Positions 12,469 through 25,122 are shown, counted from the first letter of the stretch. The stretch: 64,000 nt of DNA from Nematostella vectensis (GCF_932526225.1 NC_064040.1:4275681-4339680), one strand, 5' to 3'. The notes: generated from the letters alone by a model not told the origin. Translations and numbers: made by a program.

Positions 12469-13629
12469 CGCAGTGGCTAAATGCCCGACAGTCGGGAAAG
12501 GTCCTAAATTGACTAAATGCCCGACAGTTCTCAAAATTATTCAAATAACCCAGTAAATTGTGGATCTACTGAGTTCTCAATTTGCTAAAATATTACGATA
12601 AATTGTCAACCTTGTGAGTTCAAAGTATTCTATATTAGTTTGCACCAGGCCCGTACCCAGGATTTTTCTTTGGGAGTGCGAAATCCGAAAAAGTGGAACT
12701 AAATGTTTTTTAATGAACGTTTTTCCTTGTCTGTATACACTCTTAACACCTTTCCGTTATTGTAGCAGATAAAATTCTTGTCACTAAAATAGCAATTTAG
12801 TGGTGTATACAAGCAAGAAAAAAAATTCAATTCCGACAGCAAAGCCAGGGGCGGCGGAGTGGTCCCATAAGTGGGGGGTGGGGAACGAAAGTTGGGGGGA
12901 GGGGAGGTTAGTGGTTTCAGGGAGAGGAATAACTTGGGGGATAACCTAGGTTTTTATGCACAGGCTTTTGTACTTTTAAACAAATTTGTTGTTGGTGCTA
13001 GTACCGCTTGAAACCCGTTGGTTCAAAAAAAAAGAAACGTTCAGATATAAAGAAACATCCGCTCAGAAAAGTGGGGGTCGCTGCCCCCCCACCCACCCCC
13101 CCTCACTTTGGAAAAGTGACGGGGCAAGCGTCCCCCCTGCCCCTCCCCTACCGCCGCCCCTGAAAGCTCAATTTAGAATAGCTTGCCCTTTCTATACAAA
13201 TAAACTCACTAGGCTGACAATTTACTGGCTTATATGAATAAATTGGAAACTGTCGGGCATGTAGTCCATTGACCTGATTGAGCGCCTTATTACCCGACAG
13301 TTGTAGCAGGGAAGTGCAAGCGCCCCTGGTTGAAGCAATGAAAATTGTAACTCTAACGATTTTATAGTGTATACACATCAATAAACGTGCTATTTGTAGT
13401 ATGTAGCCAAATCCGACAACAAACGTCCCGTGTAGATACTGGAAAAGTATCGGTGGTCAGATGTTTATCAGAGAACTCCCTCCCTCCCTCCCCCCCACCG
13501 CCCACAAGAAAAATCCTGAGTACGGGCCTGTAGGTCGACAATTTACTGGGTTAATTAAATAAATTGAAAAATGTCGGGCATTTAGTCCTTCGAAGACCTT
13601 TCACGACTGTCGGGCATATAGCCACTGCG
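12469..13629. mobile_element. Inverted-repeat DNA element with subterminal ATGCCCGACAG motifs
   Basis: The left terminus starts CGCAGTGGCTAAATGCCCGA and the right terminus is its near complement ending TAGCCACTGCG at 13629; the matched arms are about 68 bp. The hexadecamer-like motif TAAATGCCCGACAG recurs near 12479, 12514, 13250, 13300, 13575 and 13607. No transposase is visible, so it is non-autonomous. Other repeat pieces are nested inside: 12846-13162, and hAT-like ends at 12646 and 13530. No target-site duplication could be read. Confidence 0.7.
12846..13162. mobile_element. Small nested inverted-repeat element (hAT-like ends)
   Basis: The element starts CAGGGGCGGCGG and ends CCGCCGCCCCTG, a perfect 12-bp terminal inverted repeat. 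Both sides are flanked directly by AAAGC (12841-12845 and 13163-13167). The ends look like hAT termini, but an 8-bp duplication typical of hAT is not seen, only 5 bp. The interior is G- and C-tract rich with no coding potential. Confidence 0.6.
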
Positions 13630-14416
13630 TATTATATTGGGTAAGTAAACACTTTCCATTGAGTAATCAGTGTGACGGGTTCCCCCTAGGGCGGGGAATG
13701 TGACCAAGCGGCCATGGCACCATGGGAAAGCGCGGCTTGTGGGCCGTCGCAATTCAGTACCTGACCCCAAACTAATCAGACGATGAGTTTTACGCCAGGA
13801 ATCACATATTTACAACACTTCCCGGGGCAGGATAGATCCTTTAAACATACCAGGACCCTTGTGACAAACCTGAGGAATAAAAATGCCCATCTACAATCGC
13901 CCTTAGTGACTTGCGAAATAATCAAGACTATTCGTTGACCCAAAGGTGTAGTTTCATCGCGTTTTTCTTCTCGGCTTGAAGATAATAAAGGTAATCATAT
14001 CTTTCTAGCCAAGAAGACCCTGCCCCGAAGTCTCGCTTTCTCTCTGTAAGGCCCATGTTTACTAGCGTCTGCGTTGAGGACGAGTCCATGGCTTTCTGTT
14101 CATGTTCAAACTAGGCTGTCTGCGCATGTATCGCGTTCGATGGCGGGTCAGACTAATGGTATCAAATGATAAACGACCAAATTATCATTGAAAGATAGAT
14201 ATTTAAAATAATGTAATAAATACAAAATTACAATATGTATCCTAACTACATAAAAGGGCGTTATACAACAGAAAATGCTCCCATCAAATATCACCTATAT
14301 TTTCCCCACTTCTTCCTCCTAACCATATAAATCAAATCATCACCACCAAACCTCCCAGCCCTTCTCCTCTAATCATAAATCTCCTAACCCTCTTTCACTG
14401 CGTGACCATAAAAAAT
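13630..14416. other. Intergenic stretch, nothing recognised
   Basis: No gene, tandem repeat or obvious transposon end was found between the two repeat elements. The few short frames look random. Confidence 0.5.
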
Positions 14417-14780
14417 CAAGCCCGTACACTGGGTGGGGGGGGGGGGGGGAGTGGGGCGTTCGCACCTCCCCCCCCCCCCCCCCAACCCCACCCCCACAAC
14501 GGCAAAAAGTCCATTTTTGGTTCGCAATAGACGTGCTAAATTTGTAGACAAATCTAACAGTGAAACTTCTTTGTAACCAAATCCGATAAAACGCGTCCCG
14601 TGGAAATACTGCAATGACATTTAATAAATCACTTTTGTTTTTTGGGGGGTGGCCAGATTTTATCAGAAAACTCACTAACTCCCTACAACCACCACCCCCC
14701 ATCCCCCCCTCCCCCGAAAACATTTGGTCCGCTTTTTCAGATTTCGCACTTCCCCAAGAAAAATCCTGGGTACGGGCCTG
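14417..14780. mobile_element. hAT-like non-autonomous element
   Basis: The left end CAAGCCCGTACACTGGG is matched by the right end CCTGGGTACGGGCCTG, inverted. The flanking octamers TAAAAAAT and TAAATCAT agree at six of eight positions, consistent with a decayed 8-bp duplication. Long poly-G and poly-C tracts lie near the left end. The right-end sequence (CAGATTTCGC, AAAAATCCTGGGTACGGG) recurs as fragments near 5411, 12646 and 13505, marking one dispersed family. Confidence 0.6.
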
Positions 14781-15072
14781 TAAATCATAGCTATGGCTAA
14801 GTTCAAACGTCGTAGTATCCATGAGCCGAATTAAATGCAAATGCGTTTTAAATTAGCCTAATAGGTGAAAAATACACCGTGACAAATCTCAATTGTGCAT
14901 CGTTTTGAACTAAACGTGAATTTTATATAATTTGTTCGCTAGTTATAAGAATATAACTCGCGCAGATGGAAAGAACCTGTCATTCGCATCTGCAAATGAC
15001 TCAAAACCAGGAGCGTACCAAAAGATTCCTACTTCCTACACTGACAAAAGAGTCTACGGGCCGATAGTCCAT

Positions 15073-17438
15073 TCATAGGCTTCCACTTAAAGCTGTCAAG
15101 TTCTGCGCGGAATGGTGTAAAGGAAAGAACCGGCCCTTCAATCTGCTGACCCCTAAGGATTGCATGTTCAGGCTGGAGTGCATTTTCAACAGCGTGCTCT
15201 TTAGACCCGTGGTCAATGACTGCTGTGAAAGAAACTTGTTCTCTTTCCTCGGCGGCACCGGCAAAGCTAACGCCATTTTGAAAATCCAGGGGTGTTTGAG
15301 AGCATTCATTGGCGTAATTCTCTGTGAAGAATTGACAGTTAGTAAGTTCTTGATGAGATTTTTACAGAGCTGTGATACGCCATTCCAGCAGGGGCTTGTG
15401 AGAGAGAACTGCCCTCGTACAGCAGCGAGAAGCATCTTCTCATTGTCTTCATTCCAAAAAGGCGGATAACCGACGATCAAAGTATGCAGCAAAATGCCAC
15501 AAGACCATGAATCCACAGGGCACCCAATTGGATCCTCCAGTATCGTTTCCGGTGCAAGGTACATTGGCGCGCCTTTTGGCTGACAGCATATGACGTCACG
15601 GTCACGTGGTAACTTGACAGCGAATCCGAAGTCGCCGATTTTAGCGATGACGGGGCGCTTCGCTCCAGTGAGTTTACCGCTGAGCAGTATATTGTCTGGT
15701 TTGACGTCACGGTGGACAATCTTTCGCGAATGCAGATACTGTAAGGCCTCGAGTATCTGAAAAGTTACCGGATTCTTTAGATTAGAACGCGTATCAAACG
15801 CCGTTTCAACAACAAATTAACAAAAGACTTTTTACTGGCGTCACTGGTACTCCTCGCAGAAAAAGTGCTTAGATTCTGTTGCCAGATTAGGCAACCCCCC
15901 CCCCCCCCCTTCCCAAACCTATTGGATAAATTTAAAAAAAGTTAAGAAAACAACTTTGACGACTAAATCCAAGACATCATGAGAATCATGAGAATATCCT
16001 TCGCGGCTAAGTGAAAACGCGGCTTCTATTGACTCCTTAACTACCCCCCCCCCCCCCCCCCTCACCACCCCAAATACAGCTCTCGGGGAATGACAAGTAG
16101 CCAGAGTTTATCGAAGGGGGAATGGGTGGTGTTGGTGGTGGTGGTGGTGGGGGGGATGGGGTTGCGCTTGGCGATTCTTCAATACGAAAAGACCGCAATT
16201 GCACGACGGGGTCTGGGAGTTGGGGGCCTAGGAACGCTTATGTTAAGCGATATTTCCTCGGGCTCAAAGCGCACAGGAAAAATGAAGCAGGGGACAGAAA
16301 TGCCAACACACACTAAGGGACTGTGCAATAATTATCAGGAAGGGGCGGCTGTTAAACCGGGGAGGCACTAAGTCAAAATGGGGAGGTATCTCCTAGATGA
16401 AAAAAAACCGCAGCGTACAACAATCTCAGGTTTATGGGCCTGTGTTAAACTATCAAATTACTCTATCCATTTTATTTATTAGAAAGAAAGAAGAAAATTC
16501 CAACTCTGCTTTGGACCGTTTCCAGAAAAAGAAAATTCCCAGATTCTCCAATGAAACACTTTGGGCTTTTTGGTCCTTAATTGTATATAGGCAAGATATC
16601 ACTTTTCAACAACTTTTTCCCGGATATTTGGCGGTTTATTAAGCTAAGCGGTGCTGGTGTTTATCCTCATGCCAAAGTAGAATGCATTAGAAAACAAGTG
16701 ACTACAGGGATAATGTAGGAGGGGGGGGCTCTTCGTTATTTTCTTAAGAACAGGAGAGGGGTCAGAGATAAACTTGACGCTGTTGGAGGGGGGTCCTACG
16801 TAACTTTTATTAATCGAAGCTCATTTTACGGACCCCCCTCCTGATAATTATTGCACAGTCCCTAAGGGACACACACTAGTGGCCCAGTCTTCAGGTCTTA
16901 GCCTTATCTGAGAGAGAAAACAATATCTGTGATCTCGCAACGTTCCCGTGCCACGTACGAATACTCCATTGCGCGCGCATCAAGTGGGGACAAATACAAA
17001 ACATGTTTTCAATAGAGAGTGAGATGTGACTTTACTTGACCCCAAACGTATCTACGAAAAACAGTAAAAATCTCTTACCTGGCGCAGCAAGCTTGCAGCT
17101 TCTTTCTCACTGTACTTCTGCCTGCCCAGCATATCCTCCAGCAGATTACCCCCTGCCAGGAAATCCATTACAAAGTAGAGGTATTTGCCGGTACGGAAGC
17201 TCGCGTACAGCCGAACTATCCTGTCATGTTGGAGGTCTTTCCAAATCTTGATCTCCGTTTGTACTGTACCCTCGTCATATTCCTCGTTTTTGGTGTCAAA
17301 TTCCTTCAGCGCAAATGGTGCTTGAGTCTTCCTCTCGATGCATTTGTAGACCTTGGCGAATGAGCCTTCCCCTAGGAGATCCTGAATGCAAAAGTCCGGC
17401 TCATCTTCTTCATGGCCCTTCATCATTTCAAACATCAC
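15073..17438 (-). CDS. CaMK-group serine/threonine protein kinase (two exons)
   Basis: The kinase is encoded by exon 17435-17079 (start ATG at 17435; the frame is open upstream to an acceptor near 17450) and exon 15756-15073 (stop TGA). The phase-0 splice joins LLRQ to ILEALQYLH. Together they give about 346 residues. Kinase motifs appear in order: glycine loop GEGSFAKVYKC, FALKEF with the ATP-anchoring lysine, VQTEIKIWKDL with the helix-C glutamate, HRDVKPDNILL (catalytic loop), IGDFGFAV (metal-binding DFG), APMYLAPET (APE), DSWSCGILLHTL and RITPMNALKHPWIF. The acid-rich helix G region and KHPW ending are typical of CaM-dependent kinases. About 70 residues follow the catalytic domain, rich in Ser/Leu/basic residues, where an autoregulatory segment could lie. 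All catalytic residues are present, so it should be active. The exact subfamily is not determined. Confidence 0.88.
16316..16863. mobile_element. Inverted-repeat element in the kinase intron
   Basis: AGGGACTGTGCAATAATTAT at 16316 (25-bp arm) is repeated in inverted orientation ending at 16863. The interior of about 500 bp has no transposase. ACACACTA-like sequence occurs on both sides (before 16313 and after 16869), a possible target duplication. The element lies within the intron between the two kinase exons (15757-17078), which also holds poly-C tracts near 15895 and 16046. Confidence 0.65.
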
Positions 17439-17709
17439 GAGACGAGTAAGCTACAAACAGAAGTTACGTAATCAGTTTTGGCGTGAAACTGAACCTGTCT
17501 GAATGAAATGTTAAGAAATTAGTTAACCTTTTGCAACGGAGCAGCCTATGACTACAGCCTATGTCTGCGGACCGTCTTTCCCGCATCTCGCAAATCAAAG
17601 ACGGTCTGCCCGTTTAAAGCTCAACATGAGATGAGAAGACAAGCAAAACTCAAAGTCGCTTCTTTATACCCTATATCGTGTATGCTTTGAAGCTTTAGGA
17701 CCATGTAGT

Positions 17710-17801
17710 TACCCTGGTTCCAGAGCCTCGAACGTCTCTCTATTTAGTGACCCTTTCTGACCACTGAATACAGAGACGTTTGAGGCTCTGGAACCAGGGT
17801 A
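17710..17801. mobile_element. Hairpin MITE
   Basis: A near-perfect inverted repeat of about 30 bp: TACCCTGGTTCCAGAGCCTC on the left and its complement GAGGCTCTGGAACCAGGGTA on the right, with a loop of about 30 bp. The related end sequence CCAGAGCCT also occurs in the inverted repeats at 6742 and 25304, suggesting one dispersed family. Confidence 0.7.
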
Positions 17802-20800
17802 GACCTGTAGCCAGCCCCCAGGCATAATTTGCGAGCTACCTCCTAAGCTTCCTGGTTTTAACTTCTTAGTATCAGAGCAGATACCAGAAGCAAAATTATA
17901 TTATTTTGTCATTGTGTAGTCCCAGAAAATACCCTTACACCCCCCCCCTCCTCCACATTGAGGGGGTTTGAAATCCCAGAGGGGTTGGGGGTCATACCTC
18001 CGACCCTCTCAATGGGGGGGGGGGGGGGGGGGGGGTGGGTATTTTCTGGAACTACACATCTAGCATCGAAAGGGGCAAACGTTCAAGGTTTTTTTTTTCT
18101 CTTCTTGGGTTTAAGCCTGCGGCAAAACTATAAAATAGTCATATCCAGCACCAGATCTAAAGGGTGTATGGCACGATAGCGTCAGCACTGCTAGCAGCGT
18201 AGCAAACAACTTGCAGGCGCGTACCCAGGATTGCCGAGGGGGGGAGGGTGCGTAATCATAGGTATCATATGGAAAAAGCATAGGATTCGAAGATTCCCTA
18301 ATAAGGAAAGACCCACTTTTTGGCCGCCAAGGGGGGGGGGGGATACGCGCCTAAAATGGATATCTAATTATCTCAGTAGAGGTAGTGTAAATGGCCCACA
18401 CTGTGATCTTAGGCTCGAGGGCTCTTTTGAAATAAAGAACGAGCGAGGAGTATAACCGCACGAAGAATTGGGGCAGGGGGAATGAACCGCCTCTCTTCCC
18501 ATCCTTTGTCCCCATTCTTTGCCTTGCCATACTTTTCGCACGCTTTTTATTCCCCGCTGAAACCACAGGAAAACGCTTGCTACGCACGTAGGCTAGCGGA
18601 CAACCATGTCATAAAATTAAAATCATGCTAATACATCCACAAACTAAAAAACACAGTCAGAAATATTCACTTTGTGGTGAAACCTACGATTAAACCCTAA
18701 TAGTGGGTTTGTTTATCATAGCTCTAGAATAAAACTATGATTTCTTTATGATTTTGGTGTAAGTAATGATGATTGTTTATAGAATGAATAAACAATTAAG
18801 ATAAACAGATCCAACCGAACTCACAGATATTTATGAAAATATACCGGCGGCAACAAAACGCCTTGCTTAATGAAAGTTTATCGTAATTATCAGGATAGCT
18901 CAAGATATCGAAATATCAACAGCACGTAAATAGATTAAATGCCCTGTTAATTAGATCACTAAAAGGTGATGTTTGTACCGCTGCATAAAACACTATTTCA
19001 ACACATAATTATAAAGATGCTAATTTACCTTTTTACGTGGTTTGCTTTGTTTTGGAAATGATCGCGCTAACCCGCTTTGTTTATGAATTTGTTTTTTTTT
19101 TAGATTGATGTTGAAGTCTTCTCTGACTTCTAGTATAGCGATGTCGGAACTACCGTAGTCAAGAATAAAAAGCTCTGTACTCGAAGGTCACGTAGCTCGG
19201 GAATAAACCCTTCTATACATTTTTTTAAATTCTCAACAAAGTTTTTTATATAAACAATTCAATTGCCATGTAGTTCATGTACAATATTGGAACGAGCCAA
19301 TCAGGTGAGAGTCCTTAAATCGGCAAAACAGAGCCGAAAAAAAAACAATTTACTTCGGACTATATAAAGAACCTGAAACGTGTTTACAGAGGTTCAGAAA
19401 CGGCAAACACTATCAAAATTACCCAAGTCATTTATCATACGGACTCTTTCTGGGCTGATCTACGAATTTATTGGCTGGTCTTGAGCTAACAGGCGGCATT
19501 CGGAGGTGTAAATGAACTTGAAAAGGTCCACTCAAGATAATGGTCATCCATTTGCCCCATTGTTCAAGTTGAAGCTATATTTTGAACGCTTTCTTTATTG
19601 GTTATTTAAATATTCTTTGCTTAGGCAATTAACACAAGAAAACCCTAATGACTGGAGACTGACTTGAATTGTTCTCAAACCTAGCAGGCCGAGCAAACCT
19701 TTATCGCGCAAACCAAATACACATCGTGAAAAGTTATTTTAAACAACGTGTATGTATAGCCCAAGAAAGGTGGGTAACCAAGATTACCTGAGGGGGGGGG
19801 GGGAGGGCGCGCAGTCATAAGTATCATATCGAAAAAGCCTAGTATTTGAAGATTCCTTAATTAGAAATAACCCACACATGGTGCGCGCGCACCATGCGCA
19901 CCCCCCTGTGTACGCGCCTGAAATGGATATCTAATTATCTCAGTAGAGTGATCTTAGGCTCGAGGGCTCTTTCGAGGCCTACCGCAAAGTCATGGTAAGG
20001 GTTTCAGCGGAAATAAAGAACGAGCGAGGAGTATAACCGCACGAAGAATTGGGGCAGGGGGAATGAACCGCCTCTCTTCCCCCCCCTCCCCCCCTGCACC
20101 CTGCGCACCCCCCCTGTTACGCGCCTGCAAGCTTGGGGGGAGGGGGTAGCAGGTACCCCCCCTCTCTTCTGTAAAGGATAGTAATGGCTGTAGCTATTTA
20201 TCTATTAATGTTTTGAGGAAAAATATCTTTCTGCTGCTGTTCCTAGATTTTTACGAAAGTCTTCTCGTACACGGTTTAGGATATTTTTGTCCACTAGGAA
20301 ATTGTACTATCTATTGTAGAGAGACGAAAGGAGCATTATTGGGCCCTGTTACACGATTACCTGAAACGGCTACTCAACTTTATTCTGGGATCAGGGCAGT
20401 TACCACGCTCTTGGAGCCATGGGAGGATCGTGCCCATCCATTAATAAGGGTATAAAAGTATTACGGATAATTACAGAGGAATGACGCTGTTTTGTCTAAG
20501 TTACCGTTAATGTCCCAAACACAACGCCCGTGCAAAATTCTCATTGACATTTCCGTGAATAGGTCAATCAGGTTTCTGCCCCCTGATCGCAAAACATTAG
20601 CGAACGAGAATCAAATTTATAATGAACCGTTAGTAAGTCTGAAAACTCGTTTTCATTCAGAATAACCGATTCCTGCAAATTTCCACATCGACTGTTGAAG
20701 TTGTACTATAACTGTTCCTTTCATTATTCCCTTAAAGTTCATCCGGATCAACCCCGTTAAATGTGTTGCACTGGGATTTTCGAGTACGCTGTGCCTAGAA

Positions 20801-22367
20801 ATATATAATTTTAAACAAAATTCATTGTGCTTTACCCATAATCAGTTGCCATTTCTGTTGGAAATATATTTGACACCAGTACTGAAATGGGACACTGAGT
20901 TCCCCCCCCCCCCCCCACCCAGCCCCACCCAGTGACAAAATTTTCTTGCTACGGGGATTTTGTGGCAGTCGCGTGAGGGAGGTTTTTCTTGGGGATAATC
21001 TAATCTGCAATCAAAGGATTATAAATTTTATCCCCGTAAAAAGAAACAGATTAAAATAAATGTCGACTATTTAAGTCGATGACCTGAATTATCTTTGCAG
21101 CTATCTTAAGGAGGATTTTTATTTACACTTACACAATTCAAACACAAACATTTGGTGGGAAATTTAGGGAAAACTAAACAGATGATCGAGCTAACTTTTT
21201 TTGAAACGAAATCCCTACGAAGATGCACAGGTATCCCAACATTTGGCAATAGAACCATTTTACATCATTTGAGACTTCAGAACTTGGCCTATCTATCACA
21301 CCTTTTGAGCGTAATAAAATTTGGTTCTATCGCGTTTGTATCTACAGCTAAATTTTTTTATCCCCGAGATGCCTGAACTAGACGCGACCCTTAATCCAGT
21401 GTGGACTAAATTACTCCCATCTGCTATACACTTACCCTACGTGCCGTGATTTCTCGGTACTTCTCGCTTTCTTCCCTCATAGGCATCTGCCTGTAGCTCA
21501 GGCCCTACCGAAGAATTCCTAAGCCCTCAAGCTGGTCACGCGATTGTCATGTTCACAAATCCTTGGATTGGCTTGCTCTTGGGAGGATTCCCCGGTGGAC
21601 ATGCCATAAGCCACACTATCAGGAGGTTGTTAGCGCGAGAATTCTTGAGGTACTGCGTTGTGGTTTGCTCTCGTGAGATGTTAAGGCCATTAACATAGTC
21701 TGTTATTGTCAGCAGTTCGATCTCTAGCGTGCGTCACTACTAAGTGCTAATAACAGAATGTCAAGTGGATTTCGACACACTCAGCCATAACTATGCAAAA
21801 ACCTGCTTGTTTGACTGCGCCTGATGAAACTAACCGGACTAGTACGACTTAGTGAGGACATTATAAAACGTTTCTCTCGAAAGCGTATCCAAATAAAACG
21901 AAAAAAGGCTAAGGGTTTAATCCACTTCATTTGTTGTGATCTTAACGTATTCGCGTCCACTGGAGTGGACCAAACGCAAAATATCAGTGGATGCGAAGAA
22001 AGAATGTGAAGAAAAATGGTATTTTTTCATATCCCGAAAATAAAGGTAAAATAATGTAACTCAAGTCTGATCAAACGTCTCTAAGACCACAACACACCAC
22101 AACCCCACCGCCTACTAGATTCTCTTACCAAAACACATGATCAGCAGCAAATTCGGCGTGACAGATTGGTGATATTTCAATACAAGTGTTTTTTCCTGCA
22201 TATCATCTTCTATCAATCTTGTTTAATTTATGACTTCTCACAGTAATAAACTGCTCATCAATTTTTCACGCCAAGCTAAGAGCAAAGGTCATAAGTAATG
22301 CTACGTACTAATTACCCTATTTATCAGCTATAAGTAATTTCTACCCAATGCACCCGCGTTGTAGGGA
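17802..22367. other. Gene-poor stretch with dispersed repeat copies
   Basis: Two copies of one dispersed element are recognisable at about 18213-18502 and 19776-20127. They share GATATCTAATTATCTCAGTA, GATCTTAGGCTCGAGGGCTC and CGAGCGAGGAGTATAACCGC; the second copy has an extra block of about 45 bp. Their ends carry GCGCGTACCCAGG or its complement next to poly-G tracts. A perfect palindrome ATGGTGCGCGCGCACCAT lies near 19878. No exon with protein resemblance was found. The upstream exon or promoter of the kinase gene may lie in the first part of this region. Confidence 0.5.
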
Positions 22368-24552
22368 TTACTGAGCGAGAATGTAGCCCACGCAGCGGCG
22401 CTTATGTCGCCATTATCAGCAAAACAATTGCGTCTGGCTTCGTTACCAACGGAGATATCCTTTATACCACAGTGGGTACCAAATCCGAAGAAAGAGTCGG
22501 GCGATTTGCAATCATTCTCGTTATTGGAGACGATACCGATTCGTGCCTAGAAGAAACCGTCAGTAAATAGTGAATATAGACTTACTTACTCTGGTAGAAA
22601 TGCTAGGGGTGGATAGACTTACCCTGGGAGGGATGGTAGGGGTGGATAGACTTACCCTGGGAGGGATGGTAGGGGTGGATAGACTAACCCTGGGAAGGGG
22701 ATGGCACGGGATGAATAGTTTTACCCTGGGTGGGATGGTGGATAGACTTACCCTGGGAAGGGGATGGCACGGGATGAATAGTTTTACCCTGGGTGGGATG
22801 GTGGATAGACTTACCCTGGGAGGGATGGTAGGGGTGGATAAACTTACCCTGGGAGGGATGGTAGGGGTGGATAGACTTACCCTGGGAAGGGGATGGCACG
22901 GGATGAATAGTTTTACCCTGGGTGGGATGGTGGATAGACTTACCCTGGGAGGGATGGTAGGGGTGGATAAACTTACCCTGGGAGGGATGGTAGGGGTGGA
23001 TAGACTTACCACGAGGGATGGCACGGGATGAATAGTTTTACCCTGGGTGGGATGGTGGATAGACTTACCCTGGGAGGGATGGTAGGGGTGGATAAACTTA
23101 CCCTGGGAGGGATGGTAGGGGTGGATAGACTTACCCTGGAAAGGGGATGGCACGGGATGAATAGTTTTACCCTGGGTGGGATGGTGGATAGACTTACCCT
23201 GGGAAGGGGATGGCACGGGATGAATAGTTTTACCCTGGGTGGGATGGTGGATAGACTTACCCTGGGAGGGATGGTAGGGGTGGATAAACTTACCCTGGGA
23301 GGGATGGTAGTGGTGGATAGACTTACCACGAGGGATGGCACGGGATGAATAGTTTTACCCTGGGTGGGATGGTGGATAGACTTACCCTGGGAGGGATGGT
23401 AGGGGTGGATAGACTTACAACGAGGGATGGCACGGGAAGAATAGTTTTACCCTGGGTGGGATGGTGGATAGACTTACCCTGGGAGGGATGGTAGGGGTGG
23501 ATAGACTTACCACGAGGGATGGCACGGGATGGACAGCTTTACCCTGGGTGGGATGGTGGATAGTTTTACCCTGGGTGGGATGGTTGGGGTGGATAGACTT
23601 ACCCTGGGAGGGAGGGTAGTGGTAGATTGATTCATCCTGGGAGCGATGATGCATGACTTACCTTGGGAGGGATGTAAGGGGTGAATAGACTAACCCTGGG
23701 AGGGATGGTGCGGATGAATAGAATTACCCTGAGTGGGGTGGTTGAGGTGGATAGACTAACCCTGGGTGGGGTGTTGGGGGTGGATAGACTTACCCTGGGA
23801 GGGATTGTAAGGGATGGTTTTACTCACCCGTGCTGGGATTGTTGCCCCATGTTTTGGTTGAGGGTTCACATTAAATCCTTGCATGTTGCAATTTTTCTGA
23901 AGAGATGCATTTGGTACGAGCTTTTTCCAGTCGTCTCGTGGGATGATGGTGCCCTTGTAACTGCCAAAGGAGATGATCCCGTGCAAAGATACTCTAGATC
24001 GTGTGAGTATGTCCAACGGCAGCCAGTTGTACTTAGAGCAGAACTAGAGTAGATATCAATAATAAATTTTAGAGAACAAAAGTGCAATGTAACTGTGATA
24101 TGTAAGTGCCCTAGTAAGTGTCTCCGAAATTGCGGCATCTCCCCCCTTAAAAAAAAACAGATAATGGAGTGGAATAACTGTAATATATCTGAATGTTCAA
24201 TAATTATTTTATGGATTTTTTGTTCCAGGGCTTTCAAAATTGAATCTAAAAAATCGTAAGTTGTGGAGCATTTTTCAGCATTTATGTCCCCCACACCCCA
24301 TACGAGAAATTTTGCTGCCTCTGATTTTATCTCAAACGGTGCTGCACCCAAACTCGTCAGACCATAACGGGGGGAACTTGGTAAATAATAAAATACGAGT
24401 TTATGTACCTTGATTCCGAGGAAAAGCTTCGATATGGGAAACTTGGAGTATGTACTGAGCTTCATCTCGGTCGTGTCCAGACCACCAGCAATAGGCATGG
24501 GGTTCAGCTCCATCTCATCCTTTCAATATGATGAATCTTATCCAAACGTATT
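22368..24552 (-). pseudogene. Pseudogene of the fibrinogen-like secreted family (USOMP5-like)
   Basis: Three exon remnants match the C-terminal part of the intact paralogue at 25539-28340: 24552-24409, 24043-23828 and 22546-22368. All keep good splice borders. The first has two in-frame stops, TAA at 24540-24538 and TGA at 24525-24523, at positions where the paralogue has tyrosine or arginine-tyrosine and tryptophan (Phe-x-Tyr-Asp-Ser-x-x-Trp). The last has a one-base deletion near 22393 compared with the third copy at 34389-34577. The deletion shifts the final GYILAQ-stop out of frame. Signal-peptide and N-terminal exons were not found between 24552 and 25539. The sequence is otherwise well preserved (ARIGIVSNNENDC, GNEARRNCFADNGD), so inactivation looks recent. 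Confidence 0.85.
22590..23827 (-). repeat. Minisatellite of about 33 and 57 bp units with splice-like motifs
   Basis: More than 30 interleaved units fill the intron between pseudogene exons 24043-23828 and 22546-22368. In gene sense (minus strand) the main unit is ACCATCCCTCCCAGGGTAAG followed by TCTATCCACCCCT. A second type carries GGGTAAAACTATTCATCCCG. Each main unit has a pyrimidine stretch ending in CAG and, one base later, GTAAGT. The sequence over the exon-23828 donor (GGGTGAGTAAAACCATCCC) looks like a diverged unit. The long open frames on both strands here are repeat artefacts. Confidence 0.95.
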
Positions 24553-24890
24553 CTGCATAAGAAAAGCGAACGGCTTTAGAAAAAACGAAAACAGCTAAGT
24601 TTTGATTACTCGCACCTCTAAGGACATTCGAAATTTATTTGAGTCAGTGCGAGTACTTAATCTTTTATATGAATCACTTTGAGTTGCAGTTAATGTAATG
24701 TATGAAGCAAAAAACATTAGGCCAGGCTAGTAGGAGATTCGAGGAACAGAGTATTTTTAACCTTTTAAACATTTTCTGCAACCAAGGATTTTAGCTGCTG
24801 TTTGAAATTAACTTAAACGTTACGCTAACGTAGACACCCTGGGTTCCCCTAATTGTGCAGCCCTGCACACGCGCCTGTACACTATACCCA

Positions 24891-25122
24891 TCGGTTTACC
24901 GTGGGTTTACCGTGGGTTTACCGTGGGTTTACCGTGGGTTTACCGTGGGTTTACCAAGGGTTTACCGTCGGTTTACCGTGGGTTTACCGTGGGTTTACCG
25001 TGGGTTTACCGTGGGTTTACCGTCGGTTTACCGTGGGTTTACCGTGGGTTTACCGTGGGTTTACCGTGGGTTTACCGTGGGTTTACCGTGGGTTTACCGT
25101 GGGTTTACCGTGGGTTTACCGT
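24891..25122 (+). repeat. 11-bp tandem repeat, about 21 copies
   Basis: The unit is CCGTGGGTTTA, nearly perfect, with rare variants CCGTCGGTTTA and CCAAGGGTTTA. It lies between the intact fibrinogen-like gene and its pseudogene. The unit is G/T-rich on one strand. The open frames in it are artefacts. Confidence 0.97.

Noticed and set aside
22560-23654. Long repeat ORFs on both strands
   Set aside because: Generated by the intronic minisatellite of the pseudogene; no start context, no domain, and both strands are open.
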